Shown here piece after piece: positions 32,109 through 40,296 of a stretch of 64,000 nucleotides of DNA. Positions within the stretch are counted from its first letter, which is position 1, and each line of letters starts with the position of its first letter. The stretch is taken from positions 21,702 to 85,701 of the forward strand of contig NZ_ATZJ01000012.1 of NCBI RefSeq assembly GCF_000428145.1. Reading direction: 5' to 3'. A model generated the notes under the pieces. That model was not told where the DNA came from and searched no databases. It saw only the letters and a list, made by a program, of their open reading frames with translations. The position numbers and the translations under genes are program-made. This DNA is from Chitinilyticum litopenaei DSM 21440. Its GTDB lineage: Bacteria > Pseudomonadota > Gammaproteobacteria > Burkholderiales > Chitinibacteraceae.

Positions 32109-33869
32109 TCAGCGCAGTTCGACGACGCCGGCCAGCGGATTGGCGGTGACGTAGTACTTGTTGTCACGCTTGGCTACCGGCAGCTGCTTGCCGGCCTGGA
32201 AGGCCGCCAGCGGGGCGATGGCATTGACCGGGTTCAGCTGCAGCGTGATCGGCGTGGCGTACTTCGCGCATTCCGGCGCGCTGGTGTCAAACGTCACCGA
32301 GCGCAGGTCGCCGCCCAGCACCGGCTTGCAGTACTGGCGGGCGAAGCGGTAGCGGATTACGTCGCTCGGCCCTGCCATCCACAGCAGCCCGGCATCCACC
32401 TTCGCCTTCACATAGTCCAGGTGCGCGGTGTAGCGGTCCAGCGGCGCGGTTTCCCAGTAGCCGGTATCGACACTGTGCATGGTGCGCGTGGCCCAGGCGC
32501 CCTGGCTGATTGCCGCATCGACGTGCAGGTTGAGGATTTCGCTGCCCATCGGGTAGAGCGACCACTTGCCGTCGACGGTAAACAGGTCCCACTTGATGCG
32601 ATACGGATTGTCGAAGTTCGCCGGGTTGATGCCCGCCGGCATGGTGGTGTAATCCACACCGCCATTGGCGACCAGATGCGTGGCGCGTCCGCCGAGATAG
32701 GCCGTGCCGTTCTTCAGGAAGTCCGTGCCGGCGGCCGAGGCGGCATCGCCCGGCCAGACGAAATAGCTGGCCTGGTAGCCGTCGAGCCTGGCGGCAATGT
32801 CGGCGGCTGCGCCATTGAGCTGGTCGTGCAGCGCGGCGTCAGCGATATAGGGGTCGGGATGGGTGCGGCTGTGGCTGACGATCTCGTGGCCATTGGCGAC
32901 CATGGTCTTCGCCGCGGCCCAGTGCTGCTCCGAGCAGTTGCCGGTGATGACGCCAAAGCCGGCGACGAGGCCGCGCTGGGTGAGCGCCGGCTCGATCAGC
33001 TTGATGTAGGGGTCGTTGCCGTAATACATCGAGCAGTAATCATCATGCAGCAGCGAATACGCGCCGTTGGCGCCATGCTTCCAGCTGGTGGCCGACACCA
33101 GATTGACCAGCGGGTTCGGGGTCGGCGGCGGCGTGATCGTCACATTCCAGCCAATGATGCAGTTCTTGAGATCCCCTGTGCCATAAATGGGCGTGGCCGG
33201 GCCATTGGGCGGAGTGGGAACGGGGCAGAGCAGTGGTGTTGGCGAAGGCGTGATGGTTGAGGTGACGGTGGCGGTCGGTGTCGTGCTGTTGCAGGCTCCG
33301 ATATCCTTCCATGCGCCCCACTGGCCAGACTGGTCGGGGCGCTCGCTGCCTTCGGCCCACCATCTGGCTTCGTAGTCTCGACCGTTATGGGTGACGCGGC
33401 TGCCGCCCGGATAGGCCTTGGCGGTCCAGCCCGGATAGCAGCTGCTGGCGGCGGTCGGGGTGGCGGTGGGGGTGACCGTCGGAGTGGTCGTGGCGGTTGG
33501 TGTGGCGGTTGGCGGGCGGGTTGCGGTGCTCCAGCCAACGATGCAGCCATTCAAATAAACCGGAGTGGCTCCACCGCTAGGGGACGGCGGGGGAGACGGG
33601 CAGGTGGGCGTGGGGGTCGCTGTCGGTGTTGTGGCGCTGCTTGCGCCGAGGTCTTTCCACAGTGTCGGCGTGCCGGCCGGATTCCAGTTGGCGCCGATGT
33701 GGGCCGTGTGGGTGGTTAGAGCCTGGTAGTCGCGGCCGTTGTAGCTGACCACGCTGCCGCTGCTGTAGGTGCTGCCTTCCTGCCACGCGGTGGCGGCATG
33801 GCTGCCGGCGGCGAGCAGCAGGCCGATCAGCAGGGTGCTGAGGGTAGTTGTTTTCAATTGCGTCTCCAT
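32109..33869 (-). CDS. secreted polysaccharide (chitin-type) deacetylase with two CBM5/12-like modules
   Basis: 586 residues, starting METQLKTTTLSTLLIG with AGGAAG upstream and a signal peptide cut near SHA-ATA. Module 1 (about 26-72): TAWQEGSTYSSGSVVSYNGR, YQALTTHTAHIGANW, LWKDLG. Thr/Pro linker. Module 2 (about 140-190): YPGGSRVTHNGRDYEARWW, WGAWKDIG. Second linker, then a NodB-like domain (about 260 on) with HDDYCSMYYG and HEIVSHSRTHPDPY metal ligands and YFVWPGD. Two linker units share NGCIVGW/KNCIIGW, each flanked by Pro-Thr runs. Extracellular action on chitin or a related glycan is inferred. A terminator follows. Confidence 0.88.
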   Translation of the reverse strand: METQLKTTTLSTLLIGLLLAAGSHAATAWQEGSTYSSGSVVSYNGRDYQALTTHTAHIGANWNPAGTPTLWKDLGASSATTPTATPTPTCPSPPPSPSGGATPVYLNGCIVGWSTATRPPTATPTATTTPTVTPTATPTAASSCYPGWTAKAYPGGSRVTHNGRDYEARWWAEGSERPDQSGQWGAWKDIGACNSTTPTATVTSTITPSPTPLLCPVPTPPNGPATPIYGTGDLKNCIIGWNVTITPPPTPNPLVNLVSATSWKHGANGAYSLLHDDYCSMYYGNDPYIKLIEPALTQRGLVAGFGVITGNCSEQHWAAAKTMVANGHEIVSHSRTHPDPYIADAALHDQLNGAAADIAARLDGYQASYFVWPGDAASAAGTDFLKNGTAYLGGRATHLVANGGVDYTTMPAGINPANFDNPYRIKWDLFTVDGKWSLYPMGSEILNLHVDAAISQGAWATRTMHSVDTGYWETAPLDRYTAHLDYVKAKVDAGLLWMAGPSDVIRYRFARQYCKPVLGGDLRSVTFDTSAPECAKYATPITLQLNPVNAIAPLAAFQAGKQLPVAKRDNKYYVTANPLAGVVELR

Positions 33870-34129
33870 CTTCCTGGCTTGTGATTGCCCCCCGGCCGCC
33901 GGGCCTTGCTGGCCTCTGCTGGTCTTGCCGGTTCGGGCAGCTGTGACTATCGGCGCAGCGCAGCCGGTTGACCAGCCGGGCTGCGGGCTTCTTTCACGAA
34001 TGACGGCGCGCGTTCGAAAATGGCCATTAAAAACAGTGACATGCAGGTTTGCTGGCACCGGGCGGATTCACGAATGACCGTGCAATGGCGGCGGCGACAG
34101 GTTCACCAGGGGGGGCTGGCAAGGCCTCT

Positions 34130-34879
34130 TCAGGCGCCGGGCAGCAGCTTCTGCAGTGTGACCACGTCCTGCCAGGCCCGGATCAGCAGGGGCGCGCGGC
34201 TCGCGCTCAGTGCCGCGCGCAGTGGCGCCGGAAGGCCGGCCTGCAGCAGCAGGGCATCCACATCGTGCAGCTCGCCCAGTGTGCCCTGTGCGGCTTTCAA
34301 TGCGGCCTGGTAGGGCGGCGCTGCGGACTGCGTGGCGCTGCTGGCGGCCTCGTTGAGGTAACGCAGACGCTTGATGGCCAGTCGCAGCGCATGCCAGAGC
34401 GCGGGCGGGCTGTCCGGGGCAAGGCTGCCGAGCGCCCGCAGCAGGCGCGTGTGCAATGTGCGCCGGTGCTGCGCCAGCCGGCCCGCGCTGACCGGCCGCG
34501 AGCAGGCCAGCCAGCGCGTGCTGTCCAGCAGCAGCGTGTCCAGTGCTGCCGTACTGAGCGCGACGCGCAGGCGTTCGCTGGCTTCTGCCATGGCTTGCCG
34601 GTGCCGGGTCAGACTAGCCTGTCCGGCGCGATGTTTCTGCAGCAGCGCGAGTTGCACATCCAGATCGCGCATGGCATTGCTCTGCTGCGCGGCCGTGCGC
34701 CAGCGCGTGCGACATTCGGCATTCCCGAGCAGCGGCAGCAGCGCGCGCCAGTTGCGCATGGCCACGCGCAGATCGTGCAGCGTTTCGGCATCGCGCGTAA
34801 GCAGCCAGTCACGGCGCAGCCGGCCGATACGGGCCAGCAGGTGCAACTGGTAGAGCAGCAGGGCGGAGGCGGTGGACAT
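34130..34879 (-). CDS. CHAD domain protein
   Basis: 249 residues, all-helical with conserved basic pairs: DAETLHDLRVAMRNWRALLP, WRTAAQQSNAMRDLDVQLAL, and the second half RLAIKRLRYLNEAASSATQS. CHAD domains bind polyphosphate or lie at polyP/PHA granules; no CYTH domain is attached here. The gene is alone, 260 bp downstream of the deacetylase start region. Confidence 0.9.
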   Translation of the reverse strand: MSTASALLLYQLHLLARIGRLRRDWLLTRDAETLHDLRVAMRNWRALLPLLGNAECRTRWRTAAQQSNAMRDLDVQLALLQKHRAGQASLTRHRQAMAEASERLRVALSTAALDTLLLDSTRWLACSRPVSAGRLAQHRRTLHTRLLRALGSLAPDSPPALWHALRLAIKRLRYLNEAASSATQSAAPPYQAALKAAQGTLGELHDVDALLLQAGLPAPLRAALSASRAPLLIRAWQDVVTLQKLLPGA

Positions 34880-34943
34880 GACGGGCGTGACGGCTGACAG
34901 GTGATTCAGCTTAGCCCAGTCGGCCCGGTTCGGGGATTGGCAT

Positions 34944-34992
34944 GGGTATATGGATGTAGCCTTTTACTGGATTGGGCTGCATGGCTATACCC
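34944..34992. repeat. GGGTAT element, copy 10 (49-bp palindromic form)
   Basis: GGGTATATGGATGTAGCC, TTTTACTGGATT, GGGCTGCATGGCTATACCC. The closing ATACCC makes the unit palindromic; the second GTAT is not preserved. Confidence 0.8.
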
Positions 34993-35048
34993 TGTTTGTT
35001 GTTGCGGGCTGCCCCGGCCCGCGCCGCAAGGCCACCGGCCACGGCCGC

Positions 35049-35750
35049 TCAGGCCGCCGTGGTCTGGCCCTGCGCCAGCCAGCCGGCGGCCAGCTGCCGG
35101 GCCGCATCCAGATTGCTGACCACGGGCATCCCCAGCGCCAGCGTGTCGGCGCTGGGCGCGCGCAAATCCGGAATCATGATGGCCCGGCAGCCAGCGGCAT
35201 GCGCCGCCTGCACGCCGAAATTGGAATCTTCAAAGGCGAGGCATTCGCGCGGGTCAACACCGAGCGCGGCAGCGGCCTTGAGGTAGATTTCCGGCGCCGG
35301 CTTGGGGTGGGTGACTTCATTGCCGCAGACGGTGGCGGCGAAATAGGGCCACAGGCCGGCAGCCTGCAGATGGTGTTCGGCGATCGGCCGGCGCGTCGAG
35401 GTGGCCACGGCGCAAGGCAGGCCCAGCGCCTTCAGCCAGTCCAGCAACGCGAGAATGCCGGCCTTGTGCGGGATGGGGCCCTCGGTCAGCGCCAGGTAGT
35501 GGCGATGGGTGCAGGCGACCAGCTCGGCAATCACGCCCGCGTCGGGCAGGTAGTGCGCCAGATGGCCGGACACCTTGCTGGAATGCATGCCGACCATGCC
35601 CAGAATGGCCTCCTGCGAGAGCTGCACCGCCAGCTCGGCGCTGGCAAGCTCCCAGGCCGCAAGGGCGATGCGTTCGGTATCCAGCATCAGGCCGTCCATG
35701 TCGAAAATGGCGGCGCGAACGGGCGGGTGGGCGGGGTAGGCGTTGTGCAT
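35049..35750 (-). CDS. HAD superfamily hydrolase (beta-phosphoglucomutase-like)
   Basis: 233 residues. AAIFDMDGLMLDTERIALAAW is motif I with the alpha cap opening; VATSTRRPIAEHHLQAAGL is motif II; CGNEVTHPKPAPEIYLKAAA motif III; CLAFEDSNFGVQAAHAAGC motif IV. This resembles YniC/YcjU-type sugar phosphate phosphatases or mutases. Cytoplasmic; substrate unknown. Monocistronic. Confidence 0.92.
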   Translation of the reverse strand: MHNAYPAHPPVRAAIFDMDGLMLDTERIALAAWELASAELAVQLSQEAILGMVGMHSSKVSGHLAHYLPDAGVIAELVACTHRHYLALTEGPIPHKAGILALLDWLKALGLPCAVATSTRRPIAEHHLQAAGLWPYFAATVCGNEVTHPKPAPEIYLKAAAALGVDPRECLAFEDSNFGVQAAHAAGCRAIMIPDLRAPSADTLALGMPVVSNLDAARQLAAGWLAQGQTTAA

Positions 35751-36149
35751 GCGGGTTCCTGTTTATAATCTGTGCTGCGGTCGTGGCCGGATTGTTCAGC
35801 AAAACGACGAAGGCTGGCGCTGCCCGCTCGCTGTGCCGCTGCGCTTGGCCGCGGGAATGCAATCCGCGCGATGTCTTGTCCTGCGAGGCATGGCGGCTGT
35901 CTCGGCGCGCGGGCAATGGCTTGGCCAGTCGTGGGTCGCGACCCGATTTTAACCCGGAAAATCCATTGGGACGCGGGATGAGGGCGAGCTGTCTTGCCCG
36001 TGAATTCACGTGCTGGCGCCAAGCCCATCGCCAGCCCTGGGCGCGAAGCAAGGGTCCGAAGAGCCGCCCGATCGCTTATCCGGGGTGAACAGGCGGCGCC
36101 AGGCGCTGCCCCCCGTCCTTTCCCTGATCTTCCTGCCGATGAGGTCCGT
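35751..36149. other. gap without a recognisable gene (about 400 bp)
   Basis: Contains a possible TATAAT-like TTTATAATCTG at 35762 and GCGCGCG-rich sequence. Open frames exist on both strands but none has family resemblance. The last part is the leader of the YchJ-like gene. Confidence 0.5.
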
Positions 36150-36554
36150 GTGGCGCGCAAATCCAGCCCGAATTTCCAACCCGATACCTGCCCCTGCGGC
36201 AGCGGGCTTGCCCTGTCCGCCTGTTGCGGGCGCTACCATGCCGGCCAGCCCGCGCCAGACCCCGAGCGGCTGATGCGCTCGCGTTACACGGCCTATGTGC
36301 TGGGGCTGGAAGACTACCTGCTGGCGACCTGGCATGCCAGCACGCGTCCGGCGTGTCTCGGGCTGACGGACGAGCCGCGTGCCCACTGGCTGGGGCTGAC
36401 GGTCAAGCAGGCCGGGCAGGACGGCGAGCAGGGCTCGGTGGCCTTTGTCGCCCGCTACAAGGTGGGCGGGCGCGCCTACCGCATGGAAGAACACAGCCGC
36501 TTTGTGCGTGAAGCGGGCTGCTGGTTCTATCTGGATGGCGAGATCAGCGACTGA
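36150..36554 (+). CDS. ychJ: YchJ family SEC-C motif protein
   Basis: 134 residues with an inferred GTG start at 36150 (GAGG 5 bases upstream). The SEC-C zinc motif is at the N-terminus: CPCGSGLALSACCGRYHAG. The core PERLMRSRYTAYVLGLEDYL, TWHAS, VAFVARYKVGGRAYRMEEHS is typical of YchJ. Function unknown; NTF2-like fold. The frame is open upstream to 35994 but that part is not conserved-looking. Confidence 0.9.
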   Translation: MARKSSPNFQPDTCPCGSGLALSACCGRYHAGQPAPDPERLMRSRYTAYVLGLEDYLLATWHASTRPACLGLTDEPRAHWLGLTVKQAGQDGEQGSVAFVARYKVGGRAYRMEEHSRFVREAGCWFYLDGEISD

Positions 36555-36573
36555 GTAACGTCATTCATGCCTC

Positions 36574-36700
36574 GGCTCTGTCGAGGTTTTGTTTGCGCTG
36601 CCCGTTTGTGCTGTTCTTGGCCTGAAACAAGGCGCAAAGCCCGCTGCATGGTCGTGCCATGTGAGGGTTTTGCAATGCCGTGTCAGGCCAAAAACAGGCA
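36574..36700. repeat. dispersed 'GGCCTGAAACAAGGCGCAAAG' family, copy 1
   Basis: GGCTCTGT, TTGCGCTGCCCGTTTGTG, TTGGCCTGAAACAAGGCGC and AAAGCCCG, then a reversed GTCAGGCCAAAAACAGGCA that could fold back on the first half. Copy 2 is at 53451. Confidence 0.75.
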
Positions 36701-36755
36701 AACCCGGAGGGCTGGGCGCTTTTTGCGCCGACTCTACGTTGTTGCTTCGCTGACA

Positions 36756-36870
36756 TAATCGGTTATGCGGCGCTCGCAACGCCTTGATTCGGTGCCAAAA
36801 GCGCACCAGCGGGAACGCACATAAAACCTCAACAGAACCTGGTCACGGCCGCAGCTGCTGCGGCTTTTTT
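36756..36870 (+). ncRNA. candidate small RNA ending in a terminator (weak)
   Basis: CATAA-tcgg-TTATG and GGTGC-caaaagc-GCACC hairpins, an unstructured ATAAAACCTCAACAGAACC segment, then a terminator at 36848. It could also simply be the 3' end of the ychJ transcript. Confidence 0.25.
36848..36870 (+). terminator. Rho-independent terminator
   Basis: GCCGCAG-ctg-CTGCGGC followed by TTTTTT. Confidence 0.9.
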
Positions 36871-36927
36871 GTGTGCACCGTTTTCCGGCATGCCCATGCA
36901 CCAGAACTGTGAAGTATTCACAAACGC

Positions 36928-37095
36928 GTAGTTCTGTTACGCGATCATTTTTTATGTATTACTGTTTTGCTACATTGCAAGTGTATGAATATAAAAAGAA
37001 ATTACATAAGTTGTGTAGTCAAATACAATGCGTTACGCGCATAAGCATGTAGTTTGCCTACAAAACCACTTGCACCAATTTGGTAGTTTTGATAA
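36928..37095 (+). promoter_or_regulatory. array of four GTAGTY-N3/4-TAC motifs
   Basis: GTAGTTctgtTAC (36928), GTAGTCaaaTAC (37015), GTAGTTtgccTAC (37049), GTAGTTttgaTAA (37083). The last three start exactly 34 bp apart, about three helical turns. The first is inside the palindrome CGCGTA-gttctgt-TACGCG. The AT-rich block leads to the 30-codon gene; a candidate promoter is TTGCAC (37070)-N17-TAAAGT. Regulator unknown. Confidence 0.55.
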
Positions 37096-37161
37096 AGTTC
37101 GTCCTGTCGATACCCGACACCCAGATTGATGAAATCCGGAACCTAATCAAGGAGAAGGAAA

Positions 37162-37254
37162 ATGCGTACCCTGATGAAACTCGTGAAGAATGCTGAATTT
37201 GCCCAGCAAATGCTGGTCAAAGCGTATGGCTGGCAACTTACTCGTGGCATGTAA
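37162..37254 (+). CDS. 30-residue microprotein, unknown
   Basis: MRTLMKLVKNAEFAQQMLVK followed by ten more residues ending RGM, stop TAA 37252-37254. An exceptionally strong ribosome site, AAGGAGAAGGAAA, lies directly before the ATG. The peptide is positively charged and could form an amphipathic helix; there is no signal sequence. It is the only gene on its short transcript: upstream is the operator-like array, downstream the hairpin array and a terminator. Possible roles are a leader or signalling peptide or a regulatory microprotein; none is established. Confidence 0.65.
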   Translation: MRTLMKLVKNAEFAQQMLVKAYGWQLTRGM

Positions 37255-37267
37255 GTTGCAGTAAAAA

Positions 37268-37396
37268 TTGCCTCTGGCAAACCCTGATTGAACGCTTGAT
37301 CATGGTTCTGTGGCGCAAGCCACCTGCTTCAAGGTAGCGCAAGCTACTGGTTTTCCGCGGCGCAAGCCGCAAGTTGTCGACTCCTCATCCTCCTGT
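37268..37396 (+). ncRNA. GCAA-tetraloop hairpin array with CU-rich segment
   Basis: TTGCC-tct-GGCAA at 37268, then three hairpins with the same GCAA loop: GTGGC-gcaa-GCCAC (37310), GTAGC-gcaa-GCTAC (37334), GCGGC-gcaa-GCCGC (37357), spaced 24 and 23 bases. Stem bases co-vary while the loop is fixed. A single-stranded CTCCTCATCCTCCTG (anti-Shine-Dalgarno-like) follows, then a terminator. It looks like the 3' part of a dual-function mRNA/small RNA. Confidence 0.6.
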
Positions 37397-37397
37397 G

Positions 37398-37432
37398 CCC
37401 GGCTCAGACTCAAGTCCAGCCGGGTTTTTTTT
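37398..37432 (+). terminator. terminator of the microprotein/small RNA transcript
   Basis: CCCGGCT-N13-AGCCGGG followed by eight T. Confidence 0.9.
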
Positions 37433-37460
37433 GTTCGCCGGATGGGGAGATGGCAAGAAA

Positions 37461-37485
37461 AAAGCCGGAGCAAGGCCCCGGCTTT
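37461..37485 (-). terminator. gph operon terminator
   Basis: On the minus strand GCCGGGG-ccttgct-CCGGC followed by a TTTTTT run, 17 bp after the gph stop. Confidence 0.8.
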
Positions 37486-37502
37486 CCCTCCGCCCGCCGT
37501 GT

Positions 37503-38156
37503 TCAATCGGGCAGGTGGGCCAGCAATTCCAGCGGGTGACGGATGGTGAGGTCGGCGCCCCAGGCTGCGGGTTCATCGTGCTCGGCGATGTAGCCATAGC
37601 TGGCCAGCACCGTGGTCATGCCCACGCGACGGCCGGCTTCGATGTCGCGCTCGGCGTCGCCGACATAAAGGCAGTGGGCCGGATCGACGCCCAGCTCGGC
37701 AGCCGCATGCAACATCGGCTTGGGGTCTGGCTTGGGTATGCCTACCGTGTCGCCGGATACGCAGGTTTGCGGGGCAATGGGCAGGGGGAGTATGCCAATC
37801 AGCGGGTCGGTGTAGCGCATCGGCTTGTTGGTGACGATGCCCCATTTCAGGCCGCGACCGGCGATTGCCGTGATCAACTCGCCGACGCCGTCAAAGAGTC
37901 GTGTCGAGTCGCAGAGTCCCTGCTCGTAATGGGCGAGCAGGCGCTCGCGCAGTCCGGCAAACTCGGTGTGGGTCGGGCCAATGCCAAAGCCCAGCTCCAG
38001 CAGGCCGCGTGCGCCATGGCTGGCAACCGGGCGAATGGCTGCATAGGGCTGGCTGGGACGGCCTTCCTCGGCCAGCAGCCGGTTGAGCGCCGCGCCCAGG
38101 TCGGGTGCCGTATCGGCCAGCGTGCCGTCAAGATCGAACAGAACGGCCTTGATCAT
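37503..38156 (-). CDS. gph: phosphoglycolate phosphatase
   Basis: 217 residues, HAD hydrolase. Motif I AVLFDLDGTLADTAPDLGAA (start MIK), motif II GIVTNKPMRYTDPL, motif III VGIPKPDPKPMLHAA and motif IV LYVGDAERDIEAGRRVGM. Start codon overlaps the ubiG stop region by 4 bp, as in the ubiG-gph arrangement common in beta- and gammaproteobacteria. Removes 2-phosphoglycolate formed in DNA repair. Confidence 0.94.
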   Translation of the reverse strand: MIKAVLFDLDGTLADTAPDLGAALNRLLAEEGRPSQPYAAIRPVASHGARGLLELGFGIGPTHTEFAGLRERLLAHYEQGLCDSTRLFDGVGELITAIAGRGLKWGIVTNKPMRYTDPLIGILPLPIAPQTCVSGDTVGIPKPDPKPMLHAAAELGVDPAHCLYVGDAERDIEAGRRVGMTTVLASYGYIAEHDEPAAWGADLTIRHPLELLAHLPD

Positions 38157-38863
38157 GCTGCTTTCCTGCAGGCCATCAGGTAATTGACGTCGGCGTCGCC
38201 ACCCAGGCTGTAAATCTGCGTGAGCGGGTTGTAGTGCATGCCGCGTACCTCGACGGTATCGAGCCCGGCCAGGCGCGCCATGCGGCCCAGTTCGGACGGC
38301 TTGATGAACTTGCCATAATCGTGCGTGCCGCGCGGCAGCATGTTCAGCACGTATTCGGCACCGATCACCGCCAGCAGATAGGCCTTGGCATTGCGGTTCA
38401 GCGTCGAGAAGAAGACCCAGCCACCGGGCTTGACCAGCCGTGCGCACGCCGCGATCACGCTGGCCGGCGCGGGCACGTGCTCGAGCATTTCCAGGCAGGT
38501 GACGACGTCATAGCTTTCCGGCGCGCTTTCGGCGAGTTCCTCGACCGACACGCAGCGGTAGTCGATCTGCAGGCCCGATTCGAACAGGTGCAGCTTGGCG
38601 ACCTTCAGCGATTTTTCCGCCAGGTCAATGCCGGTGACGCTGGCGCCGCGCTCGGCCAGCCCTTCGGACAAAATGCCGCCGCCGCAACCGACGTCCAGCA
38701 CGCTCTGGTCAGCCAGGCTGACAAACTCTTCGATAAAGCCGAGCCGCAGCGGATTGATCTCGTGCAGGGGCTTGAATTCGCTGGTCTTGTCCCACCATTT
38801 GTGGGCCAGTGCGGAAAATTTGGCGATTTCGCCGGAATCGACGTTGATCTGACGCTCGGTCAT
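38153..38863 (-). CDS. ubiG: ubiquinone biosynthesis O-methyltransferase UbiG
   Basis: 236 residues, SAM-dependent, performs both O-methylations of ubiquinone. VDSGEIAKFSALAHKWWDKT, INPLRLGFIEEF, SAM motif I VLDVGCGGGILSEGLAERGA, VTCLEMLEHVP and STLNRNAKAYLLAVIGAEY are family hallmarks. Start: ATG 38863 is preferred to ATG 38866 by distance from AGGA. The start overlaps the mtaD stop, so mtaD-ubiG-gph is one operon. Confidence 0.96.
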   Translation of the reverse strand: MTERQINVDSGEIAKFSALAHKWWDKTSEFKPLHEINPLRLGFIEEFVSLADQSVLDVGCGGGILSEGLAERGASVTGIDLAEKSLKVAKLHLFESGLQIDYRCVSVEELAESAPESYDVVTCLEMLEHVPAPASVIAACARLVKPGGWVFFSTLNRNAKAYLLAVIGAEYVLNMLPRGTHDYGKFIKPSELGRMARLAGLDTVEVRGMHYNPLTQIYSLGGDADVNYLMACRKAA

Positions 38864-40182
38864 CATGCATTCCTGTGCTGTGCTATGCGGGCTTGCCAGC
38901 GCTGCGCGGCCGCCAAGGCGCGATCGGCGAAGGCATCGCAGAGCTGGTGGCCGGCCAGCACGCGGCGTCCGGCAATCCAGACGTCGCTGACCTGGCTGCG
39001 ATCGCTCGCGTACACCAGCTGGGAGACCGGATCGTAACATGGCTGTGCGCTGCATGCAGCGAGGTTGACGGCGATCACGTCGGCCTGCAGGCCGGCCCTG
39101 AGGCTGCCGATCTGCTCGCCCAGCCCCAGTGCGGCGGCGCCATTGCAGGTGGCCATTTGCAGGGCATCCCAGGCGGGCAGGGCGGTCGGATTGGCATCGA
39201 CGGCCTTGGCCAGCAGCGCGGCCAGCCGCAGGTCGGCAAACAGATCCAGCTTGTTGTTGCTGGCGGCGCCGTCGGTGCCCAGTCCGACATTCACGCCGTG
39301 GCGCTGCAGTGCGGCCACGGGAGCGAAGCCGGAAGCGAGCTTGAGGTTGGAGGCCGGATTGTGCGCGACGTGAACGCCATGTCTGGCCAGCAGCGCCATT
39401 TCCGCGTCGTTCACATGCACCATGTGCGCGGCGACCAGCTGGCTGCCGAGCAGGCCCAGCCCGGCCAGGCGTTCCAGCGGGCGCATGCCGTGTTCCTTGA
39501 CGCTGTTGGCGACTTCGTCGGCGGTTTCATGTATGTGGCAATGGATGCCCATGCCCAGTTCATCCGCCAGGGTGATCACGCGGCGGAAGGTGGCATCGCT
39601 GACCGTATAGGGGGCGTGCGGCGCCAGGGTGAAGCTGACCAGCTTCTCGCCCAGGTACTGCTCGCGGCAGGCCAGCGCCCGGCCGATGTAGGCGTCGGCA
39701 TCGGCGGCGTAGGGGGTGGGAAATTCCAGGATGGAGCAGCCGACGACCATGCGGTAGTTTGCGTCGAGCGCCGCGCGCGCCACGGCGTCGTGGTGGAAAT
39801 ACATGTCGTTGGTGCACGTCACGCCACCGGCGATCAGCTCGGCAATCGCCAGCTGCGTGCCGTCGAAGACGAATTCGTCGCTGACATGCCGGCCTTCGGC
39901 CGGCCAGATGTGCTGCTGCAGCCAGTCCATCAGCGCCAGATCGTCGGCATAGCCGCGCAAGAGCGTCATGGCGGCGTGGCAGTGCAGATTGATCAGACCA
40001 GGCAGCAAGGCGTGCTGCGGGAGGGGAATTTCCTCGGCTTGCGGCCATTGCTGGCGTGCGGTCTCGACGGGGAGGACGGCGAGAATCCGCTCGCCTTCGA
40101 TCAGCAGCGCATGCTGCTCAAGAACAGTGCGGGTGTCCGGCTGAATCAGCCAGCGCGGCAGGAGGGAAGTCAGGCGGGGCAT
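38863..40182 (-). CDS. mtaD: TRZ/ATZ family amidohydrolase (MTA/SAH deaminase type)
   Basis: 439 residues. Metal-dependent deaminase related to S-adenosylhomocysteine/5'-methylthioadenosine deaminase. Metal ligands: LINLHCHAAMTLLRGYADDL, GIHCHIHETADE, VAAHMVHVND, and VGLGTDGAASNNKLD. First gene of the operon with ubiG; deamination of SAH made by UbiG-type methylation may be the logic of the pairing (inference). Confidence 0.92.
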   Translation of the reverse strand: MPRLTSLLPRWLIQPDTRTVLEQHALLIEGERILAVLPVETARQQWPQAEEIPLPQHALLPGLINLHCHAAMTLLRGYADDLALMDWLQQHIWPAEGRHVSDEFVFDGTQLAIAELIAGGVTCTNDMYFHHDAVARAALDANYRMVVGCSILEFPTPYAADADAYIGRALACREQYLGEKLVSFTLAPHAPYTVSDATFRRVITLADELGMGIHCHIHETADEVANSVKEHGMRPLERLAGLGLLGSQLVAAHMVHVNDAEMALLARHGVHVAHNPASNLKLASGFAPVAALQRHGVNVGLGTDGAASNNKLDLFADLRLAALLAKAVDANPTALPAWDALQMATCNGAAALGLGEQIGSLRAGLQADVIAVNLAACSAQPCYDPVSQLVYASDRSQVSDVWIAGRRVLAGHQLCDAFADRALAAAQRWQARIAQHRNA

Positions 40183-40251
40183 GGCAAATCCGTGGCGGGC
40201 TTCGCAAGGTGGGGTGATGGCGGTTGTGCGGTGGGCAGGCGCTGAAAATGC

Positions 40252-40280
40252 AAAAAGCCGACCTTGCGGTCGGCTTTTTT
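40252..40280. terminator. bidirectional terminator
   Basis: AAAAAGCCGACC-ttgc-GGTCGGCTTTTTT after the lipoprotein gene on the minus strand. Confidence 0.9.
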
Positions 40281-40296
40281 ACTGATCCGGCTCGAA

